From: Algoriphagus limi
GTDB lineage: Bacteria; Bacteroidota; Bacteroidia; Cytophagales; Cyclobacteriaceae
Direction: 5' to 3'
DNA: 64,000 nt
NCBI RefSeq assembly: GCF_024919275.1
Contig: NZ_JANWGH010000003.1
Location: 37,677-101,676 of the forward strand
Part shown: piece after piece, positions 8,610-18,546 of the stretch
How positions within the stretch are numbered: the stretch's first letter is position 1
How the letters are laid out: the number at the start of each line of letters is the position of its first letter
Program-made: the position numbers and the translations under genes
Notes under the pieces: generated by a model
Seen by the model: the letters and a program-made list of their open reading frames with translations, nothing else
Told to the model about the DNA's origin: nothing
The model's database searches: none

Positions 8610-10412
8610 TTAATAGATAAAGTTTCCTGCCAAAACATATTCTTCCAAAGCTGGACGGGTAATCTGCCCTTTGATGTACTTTTCAATCATCAAAGACGCG
8701 GTACTTGCAGCGGCTCTACCTCCCCAGCCGGCATTCTCCACATAAACCGCGATGGCAATTTTTGGATCGTCTTTTGGTGCAAAAGCCACAAATACGGAAT
8801 GGTCTTCTCCATGAGGATTTTGAGCAGTCCCGGTTTTTCCTGCAATCACCAAATCCTCAATAATCGCTCGGTTTGCTGTTCCATAAAGTGCTTCAGCCAT
8901 GGCATCTTGGATTAGGTCAAAATGCTTGGCATCCACACCCACTTCATGCTTGGTGCGGTATTTGGCAGGGATTCGAGTTGGATCTCCGTCAATTGCTTTG
9001 ATCAAATGAGGGGTATAGTAATAGCCTTTGTTTGCAAAAATCGCTGCCAAATTTGCCATTTGAAGCGGGGTGACCAATAACTCCCCCTGCCCAATAGAAA
9101 GAGAGTAGATGGTGGAATATTTCCATCTTCCTTCTCCATAAATTCTATCATAGAGCTTACTCGAAGGGACATCGCCTCCATATTCACCAATCATATCGAC
9201 GCCAAGTCGTCCACCCAGTCCAAATTTCAGCACTTTTTCCCGCCAAGAATCGAGACCAATTTCAGTGTCCTTGAATGTATTCGAGGAAACTTCCCGGTTG
9301 ATCATTCTGCGGAACGCTTGGTGATAATAAGGATTACAAGAGTTTCGAATAGCTCCAAACAAATTCACAGGTGAAGGGTGATTATGACAAGCAACTAATG
9401 ATTTGTTGCAGGCATAGGTTGTTTCTGGAAAAAGAATTCCTTCCTGAAGTCCGATCAAACTTTGGACAATTTTGAAAGTCGAACCTGGAGGATAGCGAGC
9501 CATAATAGGTCTATTTAGGAATGGCTTGCTATTCAAGGAATTTAAAATAGTGTAATTTTTCCCAAAATCTGCTCCAGTTAGATCGTTGGGATCATAAAAG
9601 GGAGCGGAAATAAATGCCAAGATTTCCCCGGTTTTTGGTTCAATAGCTACAACAGATCCTGTTTTCCCTTGCATCAAATATTCTCCATAGAGCTGAAGAT
9701 CCCGATCCAAGGTGGAGGTCAAATTAGTGCCTGCTACCGAAGCGGTGTCATAGGCTCCATTTTTAAAAGGTCCTTTGTCGACTCCGCGTACGTTGACCAT
9801 CTTGTATTTCACACCTTTTTGGCCTCGGAGCTCATCTTCATAAAATCGCTCCATTCCGCTGAGGCCTACATAATCTCCCTGTTCGTAATAGTCCGTGGTA
9901 TCTCGCTCCAACTGTTGGCCATTAATCTCTCCGATATATCCCAAAGCATGTGCGGCAATAGGAGTCGGATATGAACGAACCGATCGAGTCGTGATGAATA
10001 AGCCCGGATAGTCGATTAAGAAGTCCTGGATTTTGGCAAAATCCGTAGTAGAAATTTGCTTGATCAAAGGAGATGGCTTGACCGAGGAATATTTCCTCGC
10101 CGCATTGTAAGCCGTGATTAATTGTTCTTTTTCAATTCCAAAAATGCTGAGAAAGCGAGCGGTGTCTTTGACTGTAAATTCCTTTGGGACAACCATCAAA
10201 TCAAAAATGGGATTGTTGTAAACCAACAATTCTCCGTTCCGATCATAGATTAGTCCCCGATAAGGATGATCCACCACCCGCTGAATAGCATTTCGTTCAG
10301 CTCTTCTCGAAAAACTATCATCGACAACCTGAATCATGAAGAGCTTGGTAAGGAGCACCAAACCCACTAAGAAAATGACAATGATAATGATAAACGGCCT
10401 TTGGTCGTTCAT
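8610..10412 (-). CDS. mrdA: Penicillin-binding protein 2 (elongasome transpeptidase)
   Basis: PBP2 cross-links peptidoglycan during elongation and activates RodA. The 600 residues contain one N-terminal membrane anchor (about 6-28), the dimerisation/pedestal domain (RGLIYDRNG near 52-60), and a transpeptidase domain with all three active-site motifs: S311-T-F-K314, S358-C-N360 and K526-T-G528. A short cysteine-bearing insert (TTYACNKS and ACHNHP) precedes the SxN motif, as in many Gram-negative PBP2 enzymes. The start codon overlaps the mreD stop by 4 bases. Confidence 0.97.
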   Translation of the reverse strand: MNDQRPFIIIIVIFLVGLVLLTKLFMIQVVDDSFSRRAERNAIQRVVDHPYRGLIYDRNGELLVYNNPIFDLMVVPKEFTVKDTARFLSIFGIEKEQLITAYNAARKYSSVKPSPLIKQISTTDFAKIQDFLIDYPGLFITTRSVRSYPTPIAAHALGYIGEINGQQLERDTTDYYEQGDYVGLSGMERFYEDELRGQKGVKYKMVNVRGVDKGPFKNGAYDTASVAGTNLTSTLDRDLQLYGEYLMQGKTGSVVAIEPKTGEILAFISAPFYDPNDLTGADFGKNYTILNSLNSKPFLNRPIMARYPPGSTFKIVQSLIGLQEGILFPETTYACNKSLVACHNHPSPVNLFGAIRNSCNPYYHQAFRRMINREVSSNTFKDTEIGLDSWREKVLKFGLGGRLGVDMIGEYGGDVPSSKLYDRIYGEGRWKYSTIYSLSIGQGELLVTPLQMANLAAIFANKGYYYTPHLIKAIDGDPTRIPAKYRTKHEVGVDAKHFDLIQDAMAEALYGTANRAIIEDLVIAGKTGTAQNPHGEDHSVFVAFAPKDDPKIAIAVYVENAGWGGRAAASTASLMIEKYIKGQITRPALEEYVLAGNFIY

Positions 10413-10933
10413 AGAATTCCCCTCCTTCTTTTAAAGAACAACGCCTGTACAAGTATAGCCAAAAGCGCAGTCAAAATCGAAGAAAAGAAGCTTTTGTTTA
10501 GGATATTTAAGAAGCCTAAAGTCCCCCATTGATCTACGAAGAAAAATATGAGGCAAAAGAAAAAAGTCATAGGTAAAATATAAGTCAAATACCAGCCTGT
10601 TCCCATTTCCTGTAAGGTTGGTTCGGTATCTTCATCATAGCCTCCTGTTGGGCTAATTACTCTCAACCATAATGGTCTGATAAAAGCCAAAAAGGTGGTT
10701 CCAGCAGCATGAATCCCGCCTGTATCATAGAAAATATCCACGACAAGACCCAATCCAAAACTGATCAGCAATAAAGAAATCGGTGTCGTATTGATAGGAA
10801 GATGGAGAATTAGGATGATGTAGAGAAAACAAAGACCCACTCCAAAAAGTGCCAGGTTTTTGAATAAGAAAACCTGAAGTGCAACTAGGATAATTCCCCA
10901 AGCCAAATACGAAAGTAGATTCCTAATATTCAT
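10409..10933 (-). CDS. mreD: Rod shape-determining protein MreD
   Basis: MreD is the small inner-membrane partner of MreC in the elongasome. The 174-residue product is almost wholly hydrophobic, with about five to six predicted membrane spans and the helper motif DIFYDTGGIHAAGTT in the middle. Sequence identity in MreD is generally low, so the call leans on size, topology and its place between mreC and mrdA. It overlaps mreC by 11 bases and mrdA by 4. Confidence 0.93.
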   Translation of the reverse strand: MNIRNLLSYLAWGIILVALQVFLFKNLALFGVGLCFLYIILILHLPINTTPISLLLISFGLGLVVDIFYDTGGIHAAGTTFLAFIRPLWLRVISPTGGYDEDTEPTLQEMGTGWYLTYILPMTFFFCLIFFFVDQWGTLGFLNILNKSFFSSILTALLAILVQALFFKRRRGIL

Positions 10934-11759
10934 CGCTGATTTCGGCTTTTTGGTACAAAGAATCCAACTCGCTTAATTCGGTATTTTCAATCAAGTAAAC
11001 GTGGTTTAGCTTGCTGAAATCTGCACTGAGCTTGACGGTAATATTCAGATAATTTTGATCCTCGCCCGGAGCAACTTCGCTGATCGTCCCGATTAAGATA
11101 CCTTCCGGGAAAATGGCATTGAAGCCAGAAGTCACCACTGTGTCTCCTTGGCTTGCCAACACATGTCGGGGCACGTAGAGCATTTTTGCATATTGGGGAT
11201 CATTCCCATCCCAATTGATGGAGCCAAAGACATCACTGGATTTGATTTTTGAAGAAACTAACAAGCCAGTGTTCAAAAGAGAAATTCCAACAGCATAGTT
11301 GTTTGAAACGGTTTTTACACGACCCACCACACCTTCTTGGTTGAATATTCCCATTCCCTCTTTCACTCCTTGGTTACTACCTTGGTTGATCGTAAGGTGA
11401 TTTTGAGTGAGTCTAAGGGTTTGTCCTACCACCCGCGCACTCTGTACTGTGTAGGAGGCTCTAAAAGCTGAATCCAAACCCTCCTCAGAAAGGCTATCGT
11501 AAGGAGTTAGTAAGGTGATTTGCTGAAGCAATTCCGCATTTTGAGAAGCTAGGTCCTGATTTTCTTCCGCTAGATTGAAAAAGCCTACAACATCAGCTTG
11601 AGTTTTAAGCATGCTCCCTGTCAATGCCATCGAACTGTTGAAAAAAGCTGCCCCTTGGGGGGAGTTATTTCGGACCACCATCCAAATGGCGATGATTTCT
11701 AAAAATACAAATAATAAAAGGGCCCTTAGTCTATAAAGGAATTCTAAAATGCGTAGCAT
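10923..11759 (-). CDS. mreC: Rod shape-determining protein MreC
   Basis: MreC is a bitopic periplasmic scaffold joining MreB to PBP2. The 278 residues show an N-terminal membrane span (about 10-30), a coiled-coil (about 62-82, AEENQDLASQNAELLQQI) and the beta-rich MreC domain (NQGSNQGVKEGMGIFNQEG and GDTVVTSGFNAIFPEGI). Length matches the family. It lies 7 bases downstream of mreB. Confidence 0.96.
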   Translation of the reverse strand: MLRILEFLYRLRALLLFVFLEIIAIWMVVRNNSPQGAAFFNSSMALTGSMLKTQADVVGFFNLAEENQDLASQNAELLQQITLLTPYDSLSEEGLDSAFRASYTVQSARVVGQTLRLTQNHLTINQGSNQGVKEGMGIFNQEGVVGRVKTVSNNYAVGISLLNTGLLVSSKIKSSDVFGSINWDGNDPQYAKMLYVPRHVLASQGDTVVTSGFNAIFPEGILIGTISEVAPGEDQNYLNITVKLSADFSKLNHVYLIENTELSELDSLYQKAEISDEY

Positions 11760-11766
11760 TCAGGCT

Positions 11767-12795
11767 TTAAGTCATCAATACTGTTCGGAAATTTTGTAGG
11801 TTTTTCAAGGCAGTACCAGTTCCTCTAACTACTGCGCGAAGTGGATCCTCAGCAATGTGAATAGGCAACTTCGTTTTTTGATGAAGTCGCTTATCCAATC
11901 CTTTCAAAAGAGCTCCACCCCCAGTAAGGTGAATTCCATTGTCATAGATATCCGCTGATAATTCAGGGGGAGCAATTTCAAGAGCCTTCAATACCGCTTC
12001 TTCAATTTTGGACACAGACTTATCCAAAGCAAAAGCAATTTCAGAATAGGACACTTTGATGACCTTTGGAATACCTGTCATCAAGTCTCTACCTCGGATT
12101 TCATAATCTTCAGGAGCCTCGTCCAATTCAGTCAATGCAGAACCAATTGCGATTTTTACTTTTTCAGCAGAACGCTCTCCGATCAGAAGGTTGTGCTGTC
12201 TTCGCATGTAATCCAAAATATCCTTGGTGAAGGTGTCTCCAGCTACTCGGATGGATTGGTCGGCCACAATTCCTGACAAAGCAATCAAAGCGATTTCTGT
12301 TGTTCCACCTCCGATATCCACGATCATGGAGCCCATTGGCTTTTCTATGTCGATACCGATTCCAATTGCCGCAGCGATTGGCTCAAAAATCATATATACC
12401 TCTTTGGCACCAGCATGCTCAGCTGAGTCACGAACAGCTCTTTTTTCCACTTCGGTAATACCAGAAGGAATACAAATCACCATTCGGTGAGATTGCGGGA
12501 ACATCCCTTTCTTCTGACCTGGGATCATTTTGATAAGACCACGAATCATCTGCTCAGCCGCGTAGAAGTCGGCAATCACGCCATCCTTCAAAGGACGAAT
12601 AGTCTTGATGTTTTCGTGTGTCTTTTCGTGCATGTTCATCGCTTCCCTTCCGACAGCCAAAACTCGGTTATTGGTCTTGTCTATCGCAATGATGGAAGGC
12701 TCATCCACTACGATTTTATCTTTATGAATAATCAGCGTATTGGCTGTCCCCAGATCGATGGCGATGTCACTTGAAAAAAAATCAAATAATCCCAT
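11767..12795 (-). CDS. mreB: Rod shape-determining actin homologue MreB
   Basis: MreB is the membrane-bound actin-like filament that orients elongation complexes. The 342-residue product has the expected actin-fold ATP-binding motifs: DLGTANTLI near the N-terminus, DIGGGTTEIAL in the middle, and LTGGGALLKGLD near the C-terminus. The amphipathic start MGLFDFF suits membrane binding. It is the first gene of the five-gene rod operon. A minus-strand -7-like box (TAATTTTG, complement of 12879-12886) lies about 85 bases upstream. Confidence 0.98.
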   Translation of the reverse strand: MGLFDFFSSDIAIDLGTANTLIIHKDKIVVDEPSIIAIDKTNNRVLAVGREAMNMHEKTHENIKTIRPLKDGVIADFYAAEQMIRGLIKMIPGQKKGMFPQSHRMVICIPSGITEVEKRAVRDSAEHAGAKEVYMIFEPIAAAIGIGIDIEKPMGSMIVDIGGGTTEIALIALSGIVADQSIRVAGDTFTKDILDYMRRQHNLLIGERSAEKVKIAIGSALTELDEAPEDYEIRGRDLMTGIPKVIKVSYSEIAFALDKSVSKIEEAVLKALEIAPPELSADIYDNGIHLTGGGALLKGLDKRLHQKTKLPIHIAEDPLRAVVRGTGTALKNLQNFRTVLMT

Positions 12796-13032
12796 GTTGT
12801 ATGCTTGGTGTTTTTATTAAATGCAGATTGGAAAGTTTAACAGCGGTAACAAGTTACGCATTATTAAACGGAGGTCGGCAAAATTATTATCTTCTGTCCA
12901 TAAAATTGAATCATTGGGGATATTTTTTAGATGAAATTGAAGAATAAAAGTCGCTTTCTCCATAAATCCCTAAAAATGACCTTAAATCTTTCAAAATCAT
13001 TCCTCTCTCCAATTTTCATAGATAAGAGAAAA

Positions 13033-13063
13033 TTGTTTTTCGATTAAAATTATTTTACCTTTG
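13033..13063 (+). promoter_or_regulatory. Promoter of rimP-nusA-infB
   Basis: TTG at 13033-13035 and TACCTTTG at 13056-13063 are spaced by 20 bases, matching the Bacteroidota -33/-7 consensus (TTG, about 20 bases, TAnnTTTG). The -7 box ends on the GTG at 13063 that would be an alternative rimP start, which argues for the ATG at 13123 instead. Confidence 0.75.
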
Positions 13064-13083
13064 TGCCGTATTCGGAAGTTTCT

Positions 13084-13106
13084 AGAGGGGACCACATGTC
13101 CCCTCT
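13084..13106 (+). promoter_or_regulatory. Leader hairpin upstream of rimP
   Basis: AGAGGGGAC (13084-13092) pairs perfectly over 9 bp with GTCCCCTCT (13098-13106) around loop CACAT. It should fall close to the 5' end of the transcript, about 17 bases upstream of the rimP ATG. It could stabilise mRNA or act in feedback control by NusA or translation factors; the T-run after it is weak for a terminator. Confidence 0.7.
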
Positions 13107-13122
13107 TTCATTATCGATTCTT

Positions 13123-13596
13123 ATGGAGGATTTAAAGCAAAAATTGATTGAGCTTGTCGAGCGGAATCTCCCTGATGAGGAGCATTTCATGGTTGACCTG
13201 CAATTGACCCCCAAAAAGGATCAGTTAAATCTGAATATTTTGATCGATGCCGATCAGGGATTGACAATCGATTCTTGTGCTAAAGTGAGTCGATCGGTTT
13301 CTGAGGAAATTGAAACCTTGGATTTGATTGATTCCGCTTATCGGATCGAAGTTTCCTCTCCCGGAGTGGATTTTCCGCTTTCAAGCGTCCGTCAATATCG
13401 TAAGAATGTCGGAAGAGAGCTGAAGGTTCTTTTGGCAGATGGCAAAGAGCAAAAAGGAAAGCTAGTGGAAGCCAATGATAATGGTATTCTACTTTCTGTA
13501 AAAGTTAAAGAGAAGGGGAAAAAGGCAGTAGAAGTAGAAACGCCCATTTCCTATGTTGAGATAAAAAAATCAGTTGTACAAGTGTCTTTTAAATAA
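13123..13596 (+). CDS. rimP: Ribosome maturation factor RimP
   Basis: RimP assists 30S subunit maturation. The ATG at 13123 yields 157 residues, normal for the family; an upstream GTG at 13063 would add 20 residues but overlaps the promoter -7 box. The N-terminal alpha/beta domain (LNILIDADQGLTIDSCAKVS) and the DLIDSAYRIEVSSPGVDFPL core signature are present, followed by the SH3-like C-terminal domain. It is the first gene of rimP-nusA-infB, the usual order. Confidence 0.95.
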   Translation: MEDLKQKLIELVERNLPDEEHFMVDLQLTPKKDQLNLNILIDADQGLTIDSCAKVSRSVSEEIETLDLIDSAYRIEVSSPGVDFPLSSVRQYRKNVGRELKVLLADGKEQKGKLVEANDNGILLSVKVKEKGKKAVEVETPISYVEIKKSVVQVSFK

Positions 13597-13601
13597 ATCA
13601 A

Positions 13602-14846
13602 ATGGATGCCAAAGTTTTAATCGAATCCTTCGCGGAATTTGCGAGATCTAAAAATGTGGATCGCCCTACGATGATCCGTATTCTTGAGGATGTGTTCAGA
13701 GCCATGATCCGGAAAAAATTTGAAACGGATGAAAACTTTGACGTAACCATCAACGCCGATAAGGGGGATTTGGAGATTTTCCGAATTCGGGAGATTGTAG
13801 ACGACAACTCAGAGGATATTTGGGATTTCGATAAAATCAGCCTTACTGATGCTCGTAAAATCGAACCTGATTTCGAAATCGGGGAGGAAGTTTATGAGAA
13901 AATTGAGCTGGAAGAATTTGGCAGAAGAGCAGTACAAATGGCTCGTCAGACTTTGATCCAAAAGATCAAAGATTTGGAAAAAGATATTCTGTTTAACAAA
14001 TACGAGGAATTGGTAGGAGAAGTAGTCACTGCTGAAGTTTATCAGATTTTGAGCAGAGAAGTGTTGTTGATTGATGGAGAAGGCAACGAGTTGATCTTAC
14101 CAAAAGGAGAGCAGATTCCTAAGGATAGGTTTAGAAAAGGGGATACTGTGAAGGCGATTGTTCACAAAGTGGACATGATGAACGGAAACCCTAAAATCAT
14201 CCTTTCTAGAACTTCACCTGTGTTCTTGGAAAGACTATTCGAAAACGAGGTTCCTGAAGTATATGATGGTTTGATTACCATTGTAAAAATCGTTCGTGAG
14301 CCAGGTGAGCGGGCAAAAGTGGCTGTTGAATCCTATGATGATCGCATTGATCCGGTAGGAGCTTGTGTGGGTATGAAAGGATCACGAATTCACGCAATTG
14401 TTCGTGAATTGCAGAATGAAAATATAGATGTAATCAATTACACAGAAAACTTGGAGCTGTATGTATCCAGAGCTTTGAGTCCTGCTAAAGTTTCTTCCAT
14501 TTCTGTAAATGAGGAAACCAAGCGAATTTCAGTGTTCTTGAAGCCAGATCAGGTTTCACTTGCTATCGGAAAAGGTGGTTATAATATCAAATTGGCCAGC
14601 AAATTGGTAGGATATGAAATTGATGTCTTCAGAGAGCTTAATGAGAATGAAGAAGAAGACGTGGATTTGGTTGAATTTGCAGATGAAATCGATGCTTGGA
14701 TCATCGATGAATTGAAGAAAACTGGTTTGGATACAGCCAAATCGGTATTGGCTTTGACCAAGGAGGATTTGGTACGTCGTACGGAACTGGAAGAAGAAAC
14801 CATTGAGGAAATTTTCCGAATCCTACGTCAAGAATTTGAACAATAA
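13602..14846 (+). CDS. nusA: Transcription termination/antitermination factor NusA
   Basis: NusA binds RNA polymerase and modulates pausing, termination and antitermination. The 414 residues contain the N-terminal polymerase-binding domain (1 to about 125), an S1 domain (about 130-200), two KH domains (GACVGMKGSRIHAIVRELQN and SLAIGKGGYNIKLASKL) and an acidic C-terminal helical tail. It lacks the second acidic repeat of the 495-residue E. coli protein. It follows rimP by 5 bases and precedes infB by 61. Confidence 0.97.
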   Translation: MDAKVLIESFAEFARSKNVDRPTMIRILEDVFRAMIRKKFETDENFDVTINADKGDLEIFRIREIVDDNSEDIWDFDKISLTDARKIEPDFEIGEEVYEKIELEEFGRRAVQMARQTLIQKIKDLEKDILFNKYEELVGEVVTAEVYQILSREVLLIDGEGNELILPKGEQIPKDRFRKGDTVKAIVHKVDMMNGNPKIILSRTSPVFLERLFENEVPEVYDGLITIVKIVREPGERAKVAVESYDDRIDPVGACVGMKGSRIHAIVRELQNENIDVINYTENLELYVSRALSPAKVSSISVNEETKRISVFLKPDQVSLAIGKGGYNIKLASKLVGYEIDVFRELNENEEEDVDLVEFADEIDAWIIDELKKTGLDTAKSVLALTKEDLVRRTELEEETIEEIFRILRQEFEQ

Positions 14847-14907
14847 TAGACTGAAAGTCTACCTATTACCCAATATTTAAAATAGATTTCGAAAGCGGTT
14901 TTTGCGT

Positions 14908-17661
14908 ATGTCAGAAGAAAAAATGATGAGATTAGGCGCTTTAGCTAGGAAGCTCAACGTGGGTACTGCTACCCTTGTAGAGACTTTGGCGAAAAAGGGC
15001 CATGAGGTGCAGGATAATCCTAATTCTAAAATCAGCATGGAGCAAGTGGAGCTGCTGAATAAAGAATTCAGGTCCTCAGCTCAAGAAAAAGAAGAAGCTT
15101 CACATTTATCAATTGGGAAGCGTCACGAGACAGTTACGCTCGAATCCGAACCTCAGCCTGAGCCCGCTCCAGCTCCCGCTCCGACTCCGGCACCAAAAGA
15201 AGAGCCTGCTCCTCCAGCTCCCGCTCCAGAGCCTGTAGCTGAAAAGCCCGCTCCAGCAGAGCCTCAACCTGAAAAGGTGAATATTGAAGGCCCAAAACTG
15301 GAAGGTATTAAAGTATTGGGTAAAATTGACCTGACTCCGAAAGGGGATACTAAAAAGCCTAAAAAAGAAGAGCCTGCGGTGAAGAAACCAGAGGCTAAGA
15401 AGGCTCCTGAAGCACCTAAAGCTCCTGAAAAACCAAAAGCACAGGAAAAGCAAGTTGAAAAGCCTGCTGCTCCAGCACCTCAGAAGCCTGTGGAAAAAGC
15501 TCCTCCGGCACCAGCTCCAAAAGATGAGGTAATCGCTGCAAAAGCGGATAACCTGAAAGGGCTGACCGTTTTAGGTAAAATCGAATTACCAACCGAAAAG
15601 AAGAAGAAAGGCGGTCCTGTTGCTTCTTCGGACGAACGTGCTCGTGATAAGAAGCGACCAAGAAAACGTATTGACAAGGGCAATAGGAATAGAGGTCAAG
15701 GCCAACAAGGTCAAGGTGATGGACAGAAGGGTGGAAAGAAAGGACAGCCGGCTAGAACGCACAAAGTAGAGCCTACTCAAAAGGAAATCCAAGATCAAAT
15801 CAAGCAAACGCTTGCCAGATTGCAAGGTGGAAAATCCGGAGGAAAAAAGAGCCGCCGTGATAAGAAAGCCGAGCGAGAGAAGGATACAGCCGAAATGGCA
15901 CAGGAAGGATCAAAGATTCTAAAAGTTACCGAATTTATTTCGGCAAACGATCTTGCTTCCCTATTGGATGTCTCTGTGAATGAGATCATATCTACCTGTA
16001 TGTCATTGGGAATGTTCGTTTCCATCAATCAGCGATTGGATGCAGAAGCAATTACCATTATCGCAGATGAGTTTGGCTATGAGGTAGAATTTACCAAAGA
16101 TATTGAAGAGGAAATTGTAGAGGAAGAAGAGGATAAGCCAGAAGATCTTGTGGAGCGAGCTCCAATTGTCACTATCATGGGACACGTCGATCATGGTAAG
16201 ACCTCTCTCTTGGACTACATTCGCCGATCAAAGGTAACTGCTGATGAGGCTGGAGGTATCACCCAGCATATCGGGGCCTATGATGTGCGTACCAAAGATG
16301 GACATAAGATCGCCTTCTTGGATACGCCGGGTCACGAAGCCTTTACTGCGATGCGTGCACGTGGTGCTAAAATCACTGACGTGGCCATCATTGTGATTGC
16401 TGCCGACGATAGCATCATGCCTCAAACCAAAGAAGCTATCAACCACGCTCAAGTAGCGGGTGTTCCGATGATCTTTGCGATCAACAAGGTGGATAAGCCA
16501 AACGCCAATCCAAATAAGATCAAAGAGGAATTAGCGAATATGAACTTATTGGTAGAAGAATGGGGTGGTAAATACCAGTCTCAGGATATTTCTGCCAAAA
16601 CAGGTCAAGGTGTTGATGAGCTTTTGGAAAAAGTTCTTTTGGAAGCTGAAATCCTTGAATTAAAAGCTAATCCTAATAAGAACGCTGTTGGTACTGTAAT
16701 CGAAGCGTCTTTGGATAAAGGTCGTGGTTATGTAGCAACCGTAATGATTCAAGCAGGAACATTGCACGTTGGTGATGTGATGGTAGCTGGATCTCACTAT
16801 GGCCGTGTGAAGGCTATGTTTGACCATACCGGTAAAAAACTGAAAGAGGCTGGACCATCTACTCCAATTCAGATATTAGGTTTAAGTGGAGCTCCTCAGG
16901 CAGGGGATTCCTTGAAAGTCTATGACAATGAACGGGAGGCCAGAGAAATTGCCAACTCCAGAGAGCAAATTCAACGAGAGCAAAGTCTCCGAACCAAGAA
17001 GCATATCACCTTGGATGAAATAGGCAGACGATTGGCAATTGGTAACTTCAAAGAACTCAACATCATCATCAAAGGTGATGTGGATGGTTCTGTGGAAGCC
17101 TTATCCGATTCCCTGTTGAAACTTTCTACCGATGAGGTAAAAGTGAGTATCATCCATAAAGGTGTTGGACAGATTTCCGAATCTGATGTATTGCTAGCTT
17201 CTGCTTCTGATGCGATCATCTTAGGATTCCAGGTTCGTCCTTCTACCAATGCGAAGAGACTTGCTGAACAGGAAGAAATCGAGATCAGACACTACTCAAT
17301 CATCTACGATGCGATCAACCAAATCAAGGATGCGATAGAGGGTATGCTTGAGCCGGAATTTGAAGAAGTTATTACGGGTAATATCCAAGTTCGCGAGGTA
17401 TTCAAAATCTCCAAAGTGGGAACAGTCGCTGGTTCTTATGTGACAGATGGATACATCACTAGAAAGAACAAAATCCGTGTGATTCGAGATGGTATTGTAA
17501 TCCACGATGGTGAAATCGACCAATTGAAGCGATTCAAGGATGATGTAGCCGAAGTGAAAGCTGGATACGAATGCGGTATTTCTATCAAAAACTTCAACAA
17601 CATCCAAGTAGATGATACTATTGAAGGTTATGAAATGCGAGAAGTAAAGCGCAAGCTTTAA
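14908..17661 (+). CDS. infB: Translation initiation factor IF-2
   Basis: IF-2 is the GTPase that brings initiator tRNA to the 30S subunit and promotes subunit joining. I take the ATG at 14908 (917 residues); an in-frame TTG at 14902 adds only two. The N-terminus has an IF2_N helix ([14 protein letters not shown]), then about 300 residues rich in Pro, Ala, Glu and Lys, in which the phrase [16 protein letters not shown] recurs. A second IF2_N-like module precedes the GTPase domain, with G1 at 425-432 (GHVDHGKT), G3 DTPGHEAF and G4 NKVDK. Domains II-IV follow. A strong terminator closes the operon. Confidence 0.98.
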   Translation: MSEEKMMRLGALARKLNVGTATLVETLAKKGHEVQDNPNSKISMEQVELLNKEFRSSAQEKEEASHLSIGKRHETVTLESEPQPEPAPAPAPTPAPKEEPAPPAPAPEPVAEKPAPAEPQPEKVNIEGPKLEGIKVLGKIDLTPKGDTKKPKKEEPAVKKPEAKKAPEAPKAPEKPKAQEKQVEKPAAPAPQKPVEKAPPAPAPKDEVIAAKADNLKGLTVLGKIELPTEKKKKGGPVASSDERARDKKRPRKRIDKGNRNRGQGQQGQGDGQKGGKKGQPARTHKVEPTQKEIQDQIKQTLARLQGGKSGGKKSRRDKKAEREKDTAEMAQEGSKILKVTEFISANDLASLLDVSVNEIISTCMSLGMFVSINQRLDAEAITIIADEFGYEVEFTKDIEEEIVEEEEDKPEDLVERAPIVTIMGHVDHGKTSLLDYIRRSKVTADEAGGITQHIGAYDVRTKDGHKIAFLDTPGHEAFTAMRARGAKITDVAIIVIAADDSIMPQTKEAINHAQVAGVPMIFAINKVDKPNANPNKIKEELANMNLLVEEWGGKYQSQDISAKTGQGVDELLEKVLLEAEILELKANPNKNAVGTVIEASLDKGRGYVATVMIQAGTLHVGDVMVAGSHYGRVKAMFDHTGKKLKEAGPSTPIQILGLSGAPQAGDSLKVYDNEREAREIANSREQIQREQSLRTKKHITLDEIGRRLAIGNFKELNIIIKGDVDGSVEALSDSLLKLSTDEVKVSIIHKGVGQISESDVLLASASDAIILGFQVRPSTNAKRLAEQEEIEIRHYSIIYDAINQIKDAIEGMLEPEFEEVITGNIQVREVFKISKVGTVAGSYVTDGYITRKNKIRVIRDGIVIHDGEIDQLKRFKDDVAEVKAGYECGISIKNFNNIQVDDTIEGYEMREVKRKL

Positions 17662-17680
17662 TCAACATAAATTCAACTGA

Positions 17681-17712
17681 AAAGGAGTAGGGAAACCTGC
17701 TCCTTTTTTCTT
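17681..17712 (+). terminator. Intrinsic terminator of rimP-nusA-infB
   Basis: AAAGGAGTAGG (17681-17691) pairs with CCTGCTCCTTT (17696-17706, one G-U) around GAAA and runs into a T-tract. Confidence 0.92.
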
Positions 17713-17719
17713 TAATCAA

Positions 17720-17917
17720 ATGCTGTTTGCACTTCAATTTTTATTCAAGGCGCTTTCAATTCTAAGTTTGCTTTGTCTTTTTTTGGGATTGATCCGTCCC
17801 GTTTTGGTGCTTTGGTTTTTGGATAGGATGAATAGGCTAAAGGTGATCCAAGTGTATGGCCTTTTATTCTTGATTTCCGGTCTTTTTTATTGGCTTCTGA
17901 ATTTTATTTCCAAATAA
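17720..17917 (+). CDS. Small hydrophobic membrane protein
   Basis: The 65-residue frame starts with ATG just after the infB terminator. It has two hydrophobic segments (about 3-28 and 45-62) joined by a basic loop (FLDRMNRLK), so the loop should be cytoplasmic. The shape is like small inner-membrane proteins; no family is recognised. It is co-directional with the next gene 31 bases downstream and may form a pair with it. Confidence 0.6.
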   Translation: MLFALQFLFKALSILSLLCLFLGLIRPVLVLWFLDRMNRLKVIQVYGLLFLISGLFYWLLNFISK

Positions 17918-17948
17918 AAATTCTGACTTTTATCATATTCCGATTGTA

Positions 17949-18500
17949 TTGGTCTTGAAAAAATTAGTCCCTGTACTTTTATTTCTATGTTTTGTGTCGT
18001 ACCACTTTGGGTACTACCTCTACTATTTTTCCTCTCATTACCAGTTAGAGCAGAGTTGGCAGGATAAAATCTATTCAGAGCAAACTGAAGGCTTGGAAGA
18101 GCGATTTCTGGAAATTCCACTTTCGGCTCCCTACATGGCTGATCAGGATGAATACCAATTGACCAATACCCGTTTTGAAAAAGACGGGAAGTATTATCGA
18201 GCCATTAAGCAACGTTATCAAAAAGATACGCTTCAAATCATCTATGTGCCTGATACGGCAAGAAGAACTTTAGAATCCACAGTTCAGAAATGGATAAGTT
18301 TTTTGACCGAAAATGACTATCCAGGCAAGAGTGAAAATTCAACACAATTGAAGGTTTTCATCAAGGATTATGTGGAAACACCTTCTTTTGAAATTCAGTG
18401 GATAGGGGAATCTCCTTATCTACAACATCAAGGGTTTATTTTTTCAACTTACAAGAGTCCTTTTTTTCAATTAACTACCCCACCTCCGCAATTCGCGTAA
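17949..18500 (+). CDS. Single-span membrane-anchored protein of unknown function
   Basis: The frame lacks an ATG near its 5' end. Candidate starts are TTG at 17949 and TTG at 17955 (giving LKKLVPVLLFLCFVS, a good membrane anchor). About 180 residues follow: one N-terminal hydrophobic span, a Tyr-rich start (YHFGYYLYYF), then a soluble, probably extracytoplasmic domain. No catalytic motif is recognised. The preceding small membrane gene suggests a two-gene membrane unit. Start choice is uncertain. Confidence 0.7.
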   Translation: MVLKKLVPVLLFLCFVSYHFGYYLYYFSSHYQLEQSWQDKIYSEQTEGLEERFLEIPLSAPYMADQDEYQLTNTRFEKDGKYYRAIKQRYQKDTLQIIYVPDTARRTLESTVQKWISFLTENDYPGKSENSTQLKVFIKDYVETPSFEIQWIGESPYLQHQGFIFSTYKSPFFQLTTPPPQFA

Positions 18501-18546
18501 TCAATTTCTTTTTCCGGCATTTTAAAAACTGCTAGGATTTAAATCT

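Larger units (their letters stand above)
12796..13122. promoter_or_regulatory. Divergent control region between the rod operon and rimP-nusA-infB
   Basis: No gene is seen in these 327 bases. On the minus strand a TAnnTTTG match (CAAAATTA on the plus strand, 12879-12886) is a candidate mreB promoter without an obvious -33 box. On the plus strand a strong rimP promoter (13033-13063) and leader hairpin (13084-13106) are listed separately. Confidence 0.6.

Noticed and set aside
8394-8915. 173-codon plus-strand frame across the rodA-mrdA junction
   Set aside because: Antisense to two essential genes with strong motifs; no domain pattern or start context.
13063-13122. GTG-initiated N-terminal extension of rimP
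   Set aside because: The GTG is the last base of the -7 promoter box, and the extra residues would be encoded by the leader hairpin.
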